From positions 82,544,509 to 82,608,508 of the forward strand of contig CM070577.1 in the NCBI GenBank assembly GCA_036346355.1: DNA of 64,000 bases, read 5' to 3'. Positions 1-11,427 of the stretch are shown here, one piece after another. The stretch is from Rhipidocladum racemiflorum. Lineage: Eukaryota; Streptophyta; Magnoliopsida; Poales; Poaceae. Every line of letters starts with the position of its first letter. The stretch's first letter is position 1. The position numbers and the translations under genes were made by a program. The notes beneath the pieces are model-generated. The model saw only the letters and a program-made list of their open reading frames with translations. It ran no database searches and had not been told where the DNA came from.

Positions 1-818
1 GTGCAAAGTGTTAGACACGTGAGTATGGTAGGGTTGCCATACGCGTGCAAGAGTTGTACTCGGCCTGGTTGGGCCAAGTAGAGTTGAGTTGGATACGGAT
101 TCCTTCTAGGGAATAGGAATCGTATTCAGAACTCTTTGTGGGTTGGTGCTTTAAATAGGTGGGGGGTCTCCTGTTGAAAGGCACCGAGTAGAGCTGAGCG
201 CATCAAGCTTTGAGCTTGGTTTTAGGGTTTGTACTCTTTTGATGAGAGTATTTTAGACAAGAAATAAAAATCAATTCTTCCAAGATTTTTGCGTGCTACA
301 GTAACCACGTCGCTACAGTGTTTTCTGTTTTGGTTCTTGTTTGCATGCTTGTTCTAATTCTAGATTGGTTTTTGATCGTTGAGTTTCATCTTGATTTGAT
401 CCATCAAAAACCTTTCTAGGGTATTGATTTAGAGTTTCTCAAAGTCTAGTTGATGAATCTTTTGAAGATCTTGTTTAGTCTTGAAGTTTTGATTATATTG
501 ATTCTCGTCAAGTTCTGAAATAGCAAGCTTGCGAAGCTTATAACTTTTGATCCGTAAGTCCGATCGAGCTGATTCTTTTTGGGTTGGATTCGTACTGGAA
601 TCTAGTTTCTTGTGTCCAAATTTCAGATCGATCCGACGGTTGGATCTCTGGGAATTCGCATTTTACCAAACCTCTGTCATTCTGTTTTTGTCGAAAACGA
701 GGCAATTATTTGGTTCTGTTTTGGGGTGAACTTTTAATAGGTCAAGTATTTGGTTTTAGCTTCCGCACAATCATTCACCCCCCCTCTGATTGCTATATTC
801 GTATACTTCGATCCTACA
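1..818 (+). mobile_element. 3' part of a Copia-like LTR, entering from the left edge
   Basis: Non-coding sequence with LTR character: a TATA-like TTTAAATAGG near 150, a polyadenylation-like AATAAAAAT near 265, and a T-rich U5 ending in a C-run and then CTACA at about 818. The C-run TTCACCCCCCCTC close to the end is typical of plant Copia U5 ends. No TGGTATCAGAGC-type primer binding site follows, so it is a solo or truncated LTR next to the reversed gypsy LTR fragment. The right boundary is inferred. The left end and any target duplication lie outside the window. Confidence 0.5.
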
Positions 819-1658
819 AAGTGGATGGTACCTCCAGGTGCGCCTCACCACAACGGTCCCGGATCTGACCACCAACACGGCGGAGGACGGCGAACGGCGG
901 CGGGACGACGCGAAAACCCAAAGCTAACCCTAAAGTACTACGGTGAGCAATCGTGGGCGCGATGGAGCTCTACGGGCGGCGGCTAGGGAAAAATGTGCGC
1001 AAGGCTAAGGCGATCCTCGGGCACGCACCTGCGCATTAAATATCGGCGCGGACGTCGAGTTAGGCGCGGATTCCTCGGGCGGGCCGGTACGGGGTGACGG
1101 AGTCCGGCACGGACACGGACGGGGCGACGTGGCACGATCCTGGCCATCCACATGGCTCGATCCGGTGGCCTTCGTCACGCGCACACGCGGCCACAAGCCC
1201 AACCATTAGATCTCGATCCAACGGTTCAACGCGCGTGTACACGTGGCTCAATCCCGGCCGTTGGATCTCGATCCGACGGCTGGGACAAACGTGGTTTGGT
1301 CCTGTGTGGTCGGGTTCGAGTCTGACTCGAGTCGGACTCGGGTCAGTTGAACAGTACTAATCCGTTAGGGTTTTCCAGCGTTTTAATATTTAAAATAGTT
1401 TCTAGAAATTCAAATAATTCAAGAAAAATAGCAAAATACTTAGAAAAATTCCAGGAAAAATCTGGAAAATACTTTGAGACATTTTGGACTCAAATAAAAT
1501 ATTTACAATGAAATTTTATTTGAAACTTTTAATTATTTAATTATCTCAAAAGGGAATAAATTCAAATTAAATCCAAAAAAATCCCAAAAAATCCAAAAAT
1601 TCTCAAAAATGCAAAATATCATTTAATTTCATAAAAAGACAAAATTTGGGGTGTTACA
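819..1658 (-). mobile_element. Truncated chromovirus LTR in reverse orientation
   Basis: Read on the minus strand it begins TGTAACACCCC at 1658 and then follows the same order as the LTRs at 10050, 28168 and 40247: an A/T-rich stretch with AATTTTTGG words, a GAGTCCGACTCGAG-like segment, CCGTTGGATC palindromes, a TATTTAAT promoter near 1040, and a GC-rich leader with CAGATCCGG. It stops at about 819, so more than 2 kb of the 3' LTR is missing. It lies in the gag region of the Tat element that resumes at 1659. Confidence 0.75.
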
Positions 1659-1759
1659 TCCCGCCTCAGCTCGGTTTGGAGGGCTCCGCAAGTAGGAAAA
1701 GTGTGAGCCCAGTTGAAAAGAAGGTCGAGTAGAAGAAGAAAAAGCCCTCGGCGCCGAAC

Positions 1760-2095
1760 ATGGTCGTAGCCGTCGAACAGCGTCAGCAACCGACATCGCA
1801 GGGACAGACCCGCAAAGGCTTTGACACGAGGGGCAAGGGTCAACCGCCTCAACGTCGCGGCGACCAGGGTCAGGACAACCAGGATCGCGGCGATCAACGT
1901 GGTTGGCCGAGCAATCATTTCTGCCCGCTCCATCAAGCGTACGGGCACGACCTTCGCAATTGCCGAACTTGGACTTCTCGTCTAGAACAGTTCTATAATG
2001 GCAACGGTCCCATGCCCACGCTCACGGAGCACGAAGAAAACAGTAAGGGCAAGCATCCCGTCGATGAGGAGGACATGGAGTATCAGGAGCCCTAG
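1760..2095 (+). pseudogene. Tat element gag, C-terminal zinc-knuckle part
   Basis: This is the tail of a Gag polyprotein. A Gln/Arg/Asp-rich basic stretch is followed by a variant zinc knuckle, CPLHQAYGHDLRNC, with Cys-X2-His-X4-His-X4-Cys spacing, which would bind the genomic RNA. The N-terminal capsid part is absent, replaced by the reversed LTR fragment. The frame stops at a TAG (2093-2095) and then continues in frame into the protease linker (AVIFGGSSAYRSRRE). The stop is therefore a mutation inside a longer Gag-Pol frame, and the fragment is non-functional. Confidence 0.8.
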
Positions 2096-2869
2096 AATCA
2101 CATTGCGGTAATATTCGGGGGCTCCTCTGCTTACAGGTCCCGTCGCGAGCTAAAGGAGGCTGTACGAGAAGTGCATCATGTCACTCAGGGAAAACCTCCC
2201 ATACAGCAGCTCAAGTGGTCCGATCTGCCCGTCACGTTCTCCAAGGAGGACTGTCCCCAAGGGATGACTAAACCCCAGAGGCTCCCGATGGTCGTGAGTC
2301 CCACAATCAGCAACACCATAGTAGGACGGGTGCTCGTCGACTGTGGGAGTTCCTTGGATCTCATATCTGCTAGGGTCTTGGACGAGATGCAAATCCCCAG
2401 GTCCAAGATCAAGAGCATAGTGGTCCCATTTTATGGGATAGTACTGGGTACCTCGATCAAGCCGCTTGGCCAGATCGTTTTACCTGTAACGTTCGGGAGT
2501 CCGAGCAACTTCCGGACGGAGTTGATCACATTCGAAGTGGTCGATTTAGAGTCGCCTTACAACGTCATCCTCGGCAGGCCAGCGCTCGCTAAGTTAATGG
2601 CTGCCACACACCACGGATACCAGTGCCTGAAAGTACCTGGACCCGGTGGAGTGATCTCTGTGAAAGGAAATCAAAAACCGGCCTTGAACTACGACGAAAG
2701 GGCGCTTGAGATGGTCGGGCAACTACCTCAGCGCAGGCCTGAGCAAGAGCCGAATAATTCCTGGACAAAGACTACCCTCCAACCCGGAGGAAAGACCAAA
2801 GCGGTTCCGTTGTGCAACACAGACCCAGCGAAGGTCGTGCAGTTGGAGTCTTCGCTAGACCCTAGATAG
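2096..2869 (+). pseudogene. Tat element aspartic protease region
   Basis: This is a retropepsin-type protease that would cleave the Gag-Pol polyprotein. The active-site motif reads VLVDCGSSLDLIS, a D-C/S-G variant usual in Tat elements, near 2330. The flap and ILGRP motif (YNVILGRPALAKL, near 2565) mark the second half of the fold. The frame runs from the gag tail, after one internal TAG, to a second TAG at 2867-2869. The RT leader (NADVFAWEPSNMPGV) continues in the same frame beyond that stop. No start codon is needed because it is part of the polyprotein. Confidence 0.82.
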
Positions 2870-3224
2870 GAACTCGAGAGGAATGCGGATGTGTTCGCCT
2901 GGGAACCATCCAACATGCCCGGAGTCCCAAGGGAGTTCATCGAGCATAGGCTAGTAGTTCAGCCTGATAAGAAGCCTGTGCGGTAGAACTTGACAAGCTC
3001 CTCAAAGCCGGCTTTATACGAGAAGTCGACCACTCCGAATGGTTAGCAAATCCTGTCATCGTGAAGAAAAAGGGTGGGCAAGTGGTGCATGTGTGTCGAC
3101 CATACGGGCCTGAATGCTGCCTGCCCTAAGGATAATTTCCCGCTACCTCACATAGACCAATTGGTCGATGCGACAGCGGAGTCCCAGGTGATGAGCTTTT
3201 TCGACGCCTACTCAGGTTATCACC
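2870..3224 (+). pseudogene. Tat element reverse transcriptase, N-terminal part
   Basis: Translation gives the start of a gypsy RT: a leader with GVPREFIEHRL, LLKAGFIREVDHSEWLANPV, a VKKKGG block, DNFPLPHIDQLVD, and MSFFDAYSGYH. The region has an in-frame TAG (2984-2986) and at least one frameshift. It is cut at 3224 by a 5.6 kb insertion and resumes at 8819 with HQISISPEEEEKTSFITPFG. The broken frame cannot give an active polymerase. Confidence 0.8.
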
Positions 3225-6200
3225 TGTAACATCTCTGAATTTACTAAACAAATAAAATTAAATATTAAATTATGAAATCATTTTCTTATTGCGTTTCATG
3301 ATTTTGTGTGCATTTAGAGAATTATTTCTTGATTAGAAATGAGTTTTGGAATTTAGAAAAGAAATAGATTAGTTAATATGAGTAGTAGGGAGAATATTGA
3401 AATTGGTAGAATTATCTAGAATCGTTAAGTGTAATGGATTTTGACTATGAAAGATACATTAACAAATAAGGTGAACCATTGTCATTCATGATCAGAAAAT
3501 ATTCATTACATGAGAACAAGATACAACACTCAATTTTATTGATACATTGTAGTCTGCATTTTCAATACATAGGAAATACAAGAATTTTTATAAAGGCATA
3601 CAACTGTTCGATTACATATACAATTACAACTACAAAATTAGTTACATTCCAAAAAGTAAATTACAAAACTATAAGCTTCAGCTCCGGTGCTGACTTGATC
3701 TGCATAATTAGCCATGCATATTTAACTGCACACGAATAATAAAATAAATGCATTTAATTAAATACATTTAATGAAAAGAAAAGAATTGCCGTCAGCTAAA
3801 TTGAATCGCTCAGTGAGGTACCCTAGATTGTCCGGGGGCCAACCTGGCTCCTCTCACGATTTGTTTTTGCATCACTCGGCAATTTACAAACCTGTTAAGC
3901 CGTAGACGCAAATATTCAGAAAATACCGCGAGGTAAAAATATTTTACCATGGTAAAACAGTAGAACCTCAGTGAGTAGAGATAAAGCCAAGCAACAGTGC
4001 CCACGGGACAACTCAGCCCATTCCAGAACCCACCGAACCCTCCAGGGTAAACAACCCACCTACTAAAGCGCGAGCACAAAACACAACCGAACTTCCCAGA
4101 ACAAAAACCCATTCAAACCCTATTGAAACTTCATCTTTAGGGCCATTAAATATCCAGCCAAAGGTAGAAAGTGCAAAGCAAAGCCAGTCGGCCAAGCATG
4201 GGACAAGCTTAAGCCAGCAAAGCAAATTACCAAGACACTTTCCCCTTAGCCGAACTCTCCAGGATGATCCCAACCATAAGATTGAATTATTGTTTATTAA
4301 GATAAAGCAACCCAGCCGAAATATCCAGGGCAATCTCCAGACGAAACCAAGGTAGTCAGCCAGCTGACCAAGAACATTGGGTGTAAAGGCAATATCATTA
4401 CACTGACAAGATAAGGAGGGTATATCAATTAAAGATCAATCCAGCCGCACAAACAAGCCACCATTCAAACCCTGCTCATACCGCCATTGCCATGCTATAT
4501 ATAAACCAGCCAAGCTTCAGCCAGGAAGTCACAAAGCAAGCTTTTTCCAGTAAGCCACCCAGGACACAAAAACAATAGAAGCAAAGCAACGTTCAGCATC
4601 AAATGAGCCATCAAGAAAGGAGACACAAATCAGACAAGCCCTAGAGTGCCAGAAGCCAGGACAAGGCGCACCCAGGAGCAAGGAGACCAAGCCAGGGGTG
4701 ATCTCAGGAAGCAACTAGGAACCAGAAGGGAGGAAGGAGATCCAACTCTGAGTATCGCAATTATTCTTCCCCACATCTCCAATTCCTATTCAGGTTATAC
4801 CCTAGTAAGTCCCCGCAAAACCAGTCCCGTATAGAATAGTTTATCAGAGACAGTAAGAACAGAAGTATGGAAATCGAAATAGAGCACGCAGTAGAAATAA
4901 ATAAACTAGAAGTGAGAATAGATAGTAGAAAGTAAGAAATATTGGTCTCAGTACTTTAGATAGAAACTTTGCAAGGGTTGCATCATGGTTTTCCCTAGCC
5001 AAACATGCTCCCCCGGCGCACTGACAGTAGGAAAACAGTAGAAAGTAAGAAATATTGGTCTCAGTACTTTAGATAGAAACTTTGCAAGGGTTGCATCATG
5101 GTTTTCCCTAGCCAAACATGCTCCCCCGGCGCACTGACAGTAGGAAAACACATGGATACCATCCAACTTGCAACTAGATCAGCTAAAGAGATCATACATC
5201 ACAGACCAAGGCAAGTAGCTTAACCACTAGACATGATATCAATTCATCATCTATCATGTAAACCTAAACCGAAGCCTCTGTTGTCATTCAGATCTAGTCA
5301 TCCATAGATCATCAAGCATAACAATAGACATTCATCATTGCCATGTAACAGAATTAATAGAAAGTTACTGACATCATGCACAAATTAAGCATTCAGAGAA
5401 AGCATCAAAAACTTAGTATCAAGTTTATCATTTACTAAGTTCTGCCACATCACAAAATCAGTGCAAAAGATCTCTAATTAACCCTTAAAGCATCATAAAC
5501 CAGAGGGTTAATCTCAGTTTAATCGATTCCCCAAATAAATCATTGAAGCACATCACAGATCAGAGACAAATAATCTCAGTGCTAAACTCATCCAACATAA
5601 ACCCACTAATCCCAGATCACCAGCATCATCATGCGACCATCAATCATAAAACTAGAAGGGGGATTCGGTATCTAGAGTAAAAGGGGCAGGAAGTCAGGGG
5701 AGTACTAAACCCTAATCAAACCCGAGCCAACATCATTCGGCGCAAATGAAGAAGGAGCACAGTAATCGTGAAGGATCGGAGTAGGAGAGAAAAACCAGCG
5801 CCGATGGCGGTCGGCCGGCGCAGCCTTAGGACGAGAACACACTCACGCGCGTGAAGATGCGGCCAAGGTCACTCGGCAGGGACCAGAAGACGAGCGCGCC
5901 CGGACCAGCGTCGGTGGCCGTCGGAGCTGAAGGATGGAGGACCGCCGAGCCGTCGGCGCCGAGGCAATCGGCCGAATCGAGGAAGGCCAGGAGGAGAAGA
6001 ATCGGGAAAATGGGGGAAGATTGAGGAAGGCGCTAGAAGGATACAGTCCAGTCGGCGGAGAAAGAAAAGAAAAGAAGAGAAAAGTAAGAAATAAAAGAAA
6101 TAAAAAGGGGATAATAGGAATAATAATGATGATATATGTTTCTAGGAAAAATGAGTATTCCTAATGTGCAAGGATTGAGTAAGGTTGAATTAAGTTAGTA

Positions 6201-8813
6201 AATAATCATATTCTTGCTATATATGTACATACCCATTTAGAATATAGTCGCGATATATATGAATAAACATACATATTTAACTTATTTCTTATACAAACCA
6301 TAAAACATGCTCATTCCATACTGCAAAGATGATTACACTCAAAATTAGTCTATTATTCTCGTATGTAAGTCAAACTTTATGCCTATTATTCCTTTAACCT
6401 TTAATCAACATAAACTTCTATTTAATGAATAAAACATTAACAATAGACTCTGATACATGTAAGATCGACCAATGCATGACAATCTTAATCTATATAAGTA
6501 TGTTATATTATAACCTGTTTTGCATCTGAATCCTATTAAAACATGATCCTATGAGAGTTAAACCCTAAGGTTTGTAATACCTGCATATGCATAGGTTTAA
6601 CCTTGCGATTTGTAGTTACTCTCACCCCTACTGTCTTATATATTAATTCATATTAGTCCAAACAACTTCACACCCTAACAATAAATTATAGTATATTTAA
6701 CCTTACAATCTTAGCTTCCTGAATTCGTAAAATAAAATAGCATGAATCATAAGGAATAGGTGTCATATGTGAGGCAACCCTTAAGCTGTTAATCAATGAT
6801 AAAGAATATAGAAGTAACACACTTATACGTTCACAAGCCATAATCCACACTCGTGCTTGTTTAATATACTGTTTGTTATTTGATTCTTCATCTGATCTCC
6901 TTTTGCCCTTATTGAAAATGTTATTTGCTATTTGTTATTCTTTTCCGTTATACGACGTGTAGAATTCGACGTCTCGGACTTCGTCGTCGACAACTGCAAG
7001 ATTACGTCTTCGACACGTCGCCAAAGACAACAAGTAGCAAGGCAAGCACCCCCTTGATCATTTTGATCCTAATCTTCATAATCACTAAAAATGTTAATTA
7101 ATAATCTGCCTGCATGCTTATGTTCTACAAACCACGTACTTTATGGGTATTGGTAGATATACCTTATCATTGATAAATTTCCTCAATTGACATTGATATG
7201 TGAACCTTGATAACCTTAGCTCGCAAATAGACATTTAATGTCAAAATGGGTATATTCGATTATTACTTGCATATGCTTAGCCATGCTTTAGACTGGGAAC
7301 ACGAACGGATGGTTATACTGTTCGTGATGAACTAAAATTATTGGACATGATGAACATTAATCTTGAACATGTTGGAATATTGTGATTATTGAAACTTTCT
7401 TTTTCTAAAAACAAAACTATGATTTTGATGCGGGTGATTATTGGCAATAGCCGGAAGTGCAATTAATGATGCACGTAGATAGGGGGAGATCTATCGCCCG
7501 TGTCGTATAAGAACCGAGCTGATGTGTTGTTTTCAGGCCAAGATAACCGTACATCCACAAGTACTGGAGTGGGACAGTCTTAACTTATTAAATTATTTGG
7601 GGATTAGCTTTGCACATTGGTAGGCAGTTGTAGCACGGGCATTCCCGAGATAGGTTTGCTCGAGGGAGGTGTCATCACCGAGGTGTTGGCATCTGCCGTT
7701 GTAACGGTGTACGCCTGGCTATGAATTTGGGGCTGTTGTTGTACCATTTGAGCCGCGGGCTCCTGAATACTATTGCTTCACTGTTTGTTTGCTTCCATCA
7801 TAGTCAGGAGTAACGTCATTGGGCTAGTGCAAAGTTAAGGTCCAAGTAACGAACAGTTTCGTTATGAACTCTCTGGCGGCACACCAAAGGAAGTGTGTCA
7901 AATGCGCTTGCCACAAAGGGAGGACATATCTTGTGGGTAAAGCTGTACAAACTCTGCAGAGTCTAAACCTAATCGATTAGCCGCGCTCGCGGTCATGAGC
8001 ACTTGGTAAAGTCATCACATAGCTAGACATTTTCTGTACTTTTATAAAACTGGACCAGATAATTTGGAATTGGTGAGTTTACCCTTACAGATGATTCAAT
8101 ACTTGACATTTCGTTGGCAAGGTTGAATTCAGCTGTTGTGCCTTGTGCTTGGCAAAATTAAATTGATTCTGATTATGATGGGACTGGACGTTTATCACTC
8201 ACGAAGGGATGTGGGTACTTTGGTTACATTTTATTTATGAAGGGATGTGAGTCTCTTAATTCCGTTTATGTTATTCTTACATATTACTTATGTATTTACA
8301 TACTTGTTACTTCCTTTTCTTTACAATTTTCGCGTTCGCTCTATTATTCAGTACTTACAATTCAAATTTCGCTTTATGCAAAACAACCGTAGAAACCCAC
8401 TTTCTATTCAGCTTGCATATATTTTAGGTATTGCAAACACTACAAGTCTTGCTGAGTACGCAACGTACTCACCCTTGCTATTATTGTTGTTTTTAGACAG
8501 GAACATCGACAATTACTCTGACGCAGGAAAACGGGATTATTAACGACAGTTCTTTCTAAGGCTTTACCTTGTCAGTTGCCTGTGGATTATGTGGCAAACT
8601 ACAAGTCATCTGATTCTTTTGGCTATGTTTAGTCGACCTTCTCGGTCATATTGTATCAATACTTCCGCTGTAATAAAATATGAAACTGTTGTATGGTTGT
8701 GATTTCCAAATTGTGTTTGTGCGTGCTAGCTACTGATCATGGGACTGGCACAGTATGCACATTAGAACCTTGCTTTTATGTTTGCACTGTAGCATAAAAG
8801 TGAGGGTCTTACA
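3225..8813 (+). mobile_element. 5.6 kb solo-LTR-like insertion with TCACC target duplication
   Basis: It starts TGTAACATC and ends GGTCTTACA, so the TGTAA/TTACA ends are inverted. It is flanked on both sides by TCACC (3220-3224 and 8814-8818), and removing it restores the host RT sequence. There is no gag, protease, RT or integrase. The right third follows the layout of the chromovirus LTRs in this window: a GGCAAG site near 7040, CTTGTGGGTAAAG near 7930, a TGAGTAC/GTACTCA hairpin at 8453-8471, and CAGTTGCCTGTGG near 8570. It is best read as a solo LTR of a diverged long-LTR gypsy family. The left 3 kb is less clear and may hold a further, reversed insertion (GC-rich block 5750-6100, poly-purine tract 6055-6115). 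Confidence 0.75.
4928..5150. repeat. Two-copy tandem repeat, about 113-bp unit
   Basis: The unit beginning GAAAGTAAGAAATATTGG at 4928 is repeated at 5041 almost without change, including TTGCAAGGGTTGCATCATGG and CTCCCCCGGCGCACTGACAG. It lies in the non-coding left half of the 5.6 kb insertion. The near identity of the two units means the duplication is recent. Confidence 0.9.
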
Positions 8814-8818
8814 TCACC

Positions 8819-9780
8819 AAATCAGCATATCACCTGAAGAAGAGGAGAAAACCTCCTTCATCACACCTTTTGGTACCTTCTGCTATACGATCATGTCTTT
8901 CATTCTTAGAAATGCTAGAGCAACTTTTCAGCGTCTAATGCAGAAGACCTTCTCGGACCAAATAGATCGGAACTTAGAGGTCTATGTAGACAACATTGTG
9001 GTTAAGCAAGCTCACCTCAGGTCATGTCTTTGACTTGGAGGAGACCTTCTGTAACCTCAACGAACATCGTATAAAACTCAACCCGGAGAAGTGTGTCTTC
9101 GGTGTAAGGGCGGGAAAGGTGCTCGGCTATATGATCGAACACACGAGGAATCGGGGTGAACCAGAGAAAATCAAAGCCATCGAGAGCATGCGACCACCCG
9201 CTTGCGTACGAGAGGTCCAGGCTTTAACCGAAAGGATGGTGGCCCTTAGCCGTTTCATTTCCCGGCTCGGCGAGCGAGGGTTACCTTTCTTCAACGCACT
9301 CCGTAAGCATGATGGATTTGTTTGGACAGAGGAAGCAAACAAGTCCTTCGAAGAATCGAAGCAGTACCTATCCAAACCTCCGATCTTAACCATACCGAGA
9401 ATGGGAGAAGTCCTATTACTGTACTTGGCCGCGATGCCATAGGCAGTAAGCGACGTGTTGACGGTGGAAAGGGATGGAGTGCATCGACCAATTTACTACG
9501 TTAGTGAGGTCTTGCACGGACAAAAGGAGCGCTACCCCAAGGTCCAAAAAATCTTGTATTCATTACTCGTAGCTTCTAGAAAATTGCAACACTATTTCCA
9601 AGCCCATAAGATTCAGGTTCTGACCAGCTTTCCGCTTAGGGAGATCCTAAGGAATCAAGACGCCAGTGGTCGAATAGGAAAATGGGCCATGGAGCTCACC
9701 GAGTTCGAGATCGAATTCTCGGCTCGCACAGCGATCAAGTCCCAGGTTCTGGCGGATTTCTTGGCGAAGTGGACGAATCC
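8819..9780 (+). pseudogene. Tat element RT (C-terminal part) and first RNase H
   Basis: The RT palm and connection region resumes after the insertion with ITPFGTFCYTIMSFILRNAR. The catalytic box reads YVDN (8983-8994) where family members have YVDD, so a catalytic aspartate is lost. A frameshift near 9010 separates this from RIKLNPEKCVFGVRAGKVLG and the thumb region (EKIKAIESMRPP). A stop near 9440 then leads to the RNase H/connection domain (PIYYVSEVLHGQKERYPKVQK, ending EFSARTAIKSQVLADFLAKW). The substitution and frame breaks make it inactive. Confidence 0.82.
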
Positions 9781-10049
9781 TGCACCACCCGAAACGAAGC
9801 CCGACCAACCTGGAGAAGGCCGCTGGGTCATGTACTTTGATGGGTCCTGGGCCTACGAACGCTCGGGGGCTGGAGTATTTTTAACCTCTCCGCAAGGAGA
9901 ATGACTTCAATACGCCATCCAGTTGCACTTCGCCGCAACTAAAAACGAGGCAGAATATGAAGGTCTTTTGGTCGGGCTACGAGCATGTAAAGCGCTCGAA
10001 GTCCAACGGCTTACTATGAAGGGCGATTCACAGTTGGTCATCAACCAGG
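9781..10049 (+). pseudogene. Tat element second (archaeal-type) RNase H, first part
   Basis: WVMYFDGSWAYERSGAGVFL at about 9825 is the first strand and catalytic Asp of the additional RNase H carried by Tat elements. A TGA follows near 9901, after PQGE, and the frame then continues with the expected AATKNEAEYEGLLVGLRACK and KGDSQLVINQ. It is cut at 10049 by the nested chromovirus block and resumes at 43855 with NKEYQYSDDSMAFYLVEVRK. The insertion junction falls in the Asp-Ser-Gln motif region. Confidence 0.8.
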
Positions 10050-11427
10050 TGTAACACCCCAATTTTTTTTTGCTTTTCATGAATTTAAATGTGATTTGGC
10101 ACTTTTGTGAATTTTTGGAATTTTCTGGAATTTATTTAGATTTATTTGGAATTTATTTGAATTTATTCCCTTTTGAAATAATTAAAGAATTTGAAATTGC
10201 AAATAAAATTTTGTTGGAAATATTTTATTTGAGTCCCAAATAGCCTAAAATATTTTCTAGAATTTTTCTGGAATTTTTCTGAGTATTTTGCTATTTTTAA
10301 TGAATTAAATGAATTTCTGGGAATTAATTTGATTAATTTAATTGCTGGAAAACCTAATTGGTTTCACTGTTCATCCGATCGGACCCGAGTCCGAGTCAGA
10401 CTCGAGTCCGACCCGGACCCGACCGCGCCAGCTGTTCCGGTTGAACCCAGTCACCGAACCCTAACCCTCTCGACCGTCCGATCAAGATCGAACGGCCGAG
10501 ATTGAGCCACATCGCCGAACCCGAGCCCGACCGAGCCAGCCAGGTCGCCCGAGTCGGACCCGAGCCCAAACCCCCGTGCCGTTGGATCGAGATCCAACGG
10601 TCCACGTTGAGCCACGTCACCGAATCCGAAAGGGATTCGGATTCCGCCGCCGCAGCCGTGTGGGCCTCGGTTTCCGCGATTTTCACGGACGCCGAGGGGC
10701 CTATTTAATGCGCCGCCGCCTCCACCGTGCTCTCCGTTTCCTTGCGCACCTGTAGCCCTAGCTCGCCGAGATCAAGCCGCCGTGGTTGCGCCGCAATCGC
10801 TCGCCGTAGTTGCGCTAGGGTTCCACCGCGGTTAAACGTCGTTTCTGCCGCCGTCCGCCGTCTTCCGCCGCCGTTGAGCCCAGATCCGGAACCGTTGCGT
10901 CAAGCCTCGTCCGAGGCGATATCTCACTTCGCTGGAGGGGCCCCGCAACGCCGGTGAGCCAGCTCCGCCGCAAGCCATCGCCGTCGTTCGAGCTTCACCA
11001 ACCGTCCGATCAAGATCGAAGGGCCCAGATTCGTCCACGTCATCCCCGGTAAAGTCTCACGTGTTAATCTCTAGATCTATTTCCAGCCGTTGGATCTAGA
11101 TCCAACGGTTTAGATCGTGCCACGTAGCCAAAACCACACCGTGCTAGGATAGATCTCAGCCGTTAGATCTAGATCGTACGGCTAGCTTTAACCCACGTTT
11201 TAGCGTTAGATTAGATCTTGACTGTCCGATCAAGATCGAACGATCCAGATCAGCCGAGCGGTTTCCAACGTGTGAAACCAGATCCGATCTGGGCCGTTGA
11301 TTTTCAAATCAACGGCCGAGATCTAGCCACGTGGGCGGTAGTCGGCCGCATGTATGTGATCCGCCGGATCGCCCGTGACGTCAGCGTGGCGTCAGCGTGA
11401 ACCCGCATGTCAGCGGGACAACCAACC
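10050..11427 (+). mobile_element. 5' LTR of element B, first 1.4 kb only
   Basis: It begins TGTAACACCCCAATTTTT, then has AATTTTTGG-rich AT sequence, GAGTCCGAGTCAGACTCGAG, CCGTTGGATC palindromes, a promoter-like CCTATTTAATGCGCC at about 10698, a GC-rich leader and more palindromes. It stops after CAGCGGGACAACCAACC where the LTR of element A begins. The rest of this LTR is not found in place. The middle LTR (28168-35295) supplies the 3' LTR end in front of B's primer binding site. Confidence 0.8.

Noticed and set aside
8247..8543. 98-codon frame in the 5.6 kb insertion
   Set aside because: It runs through the pyrimidine tract, hairpin and putative splice acceptor of the LTR. Only its last few codons could belong to the LTR exon 2.
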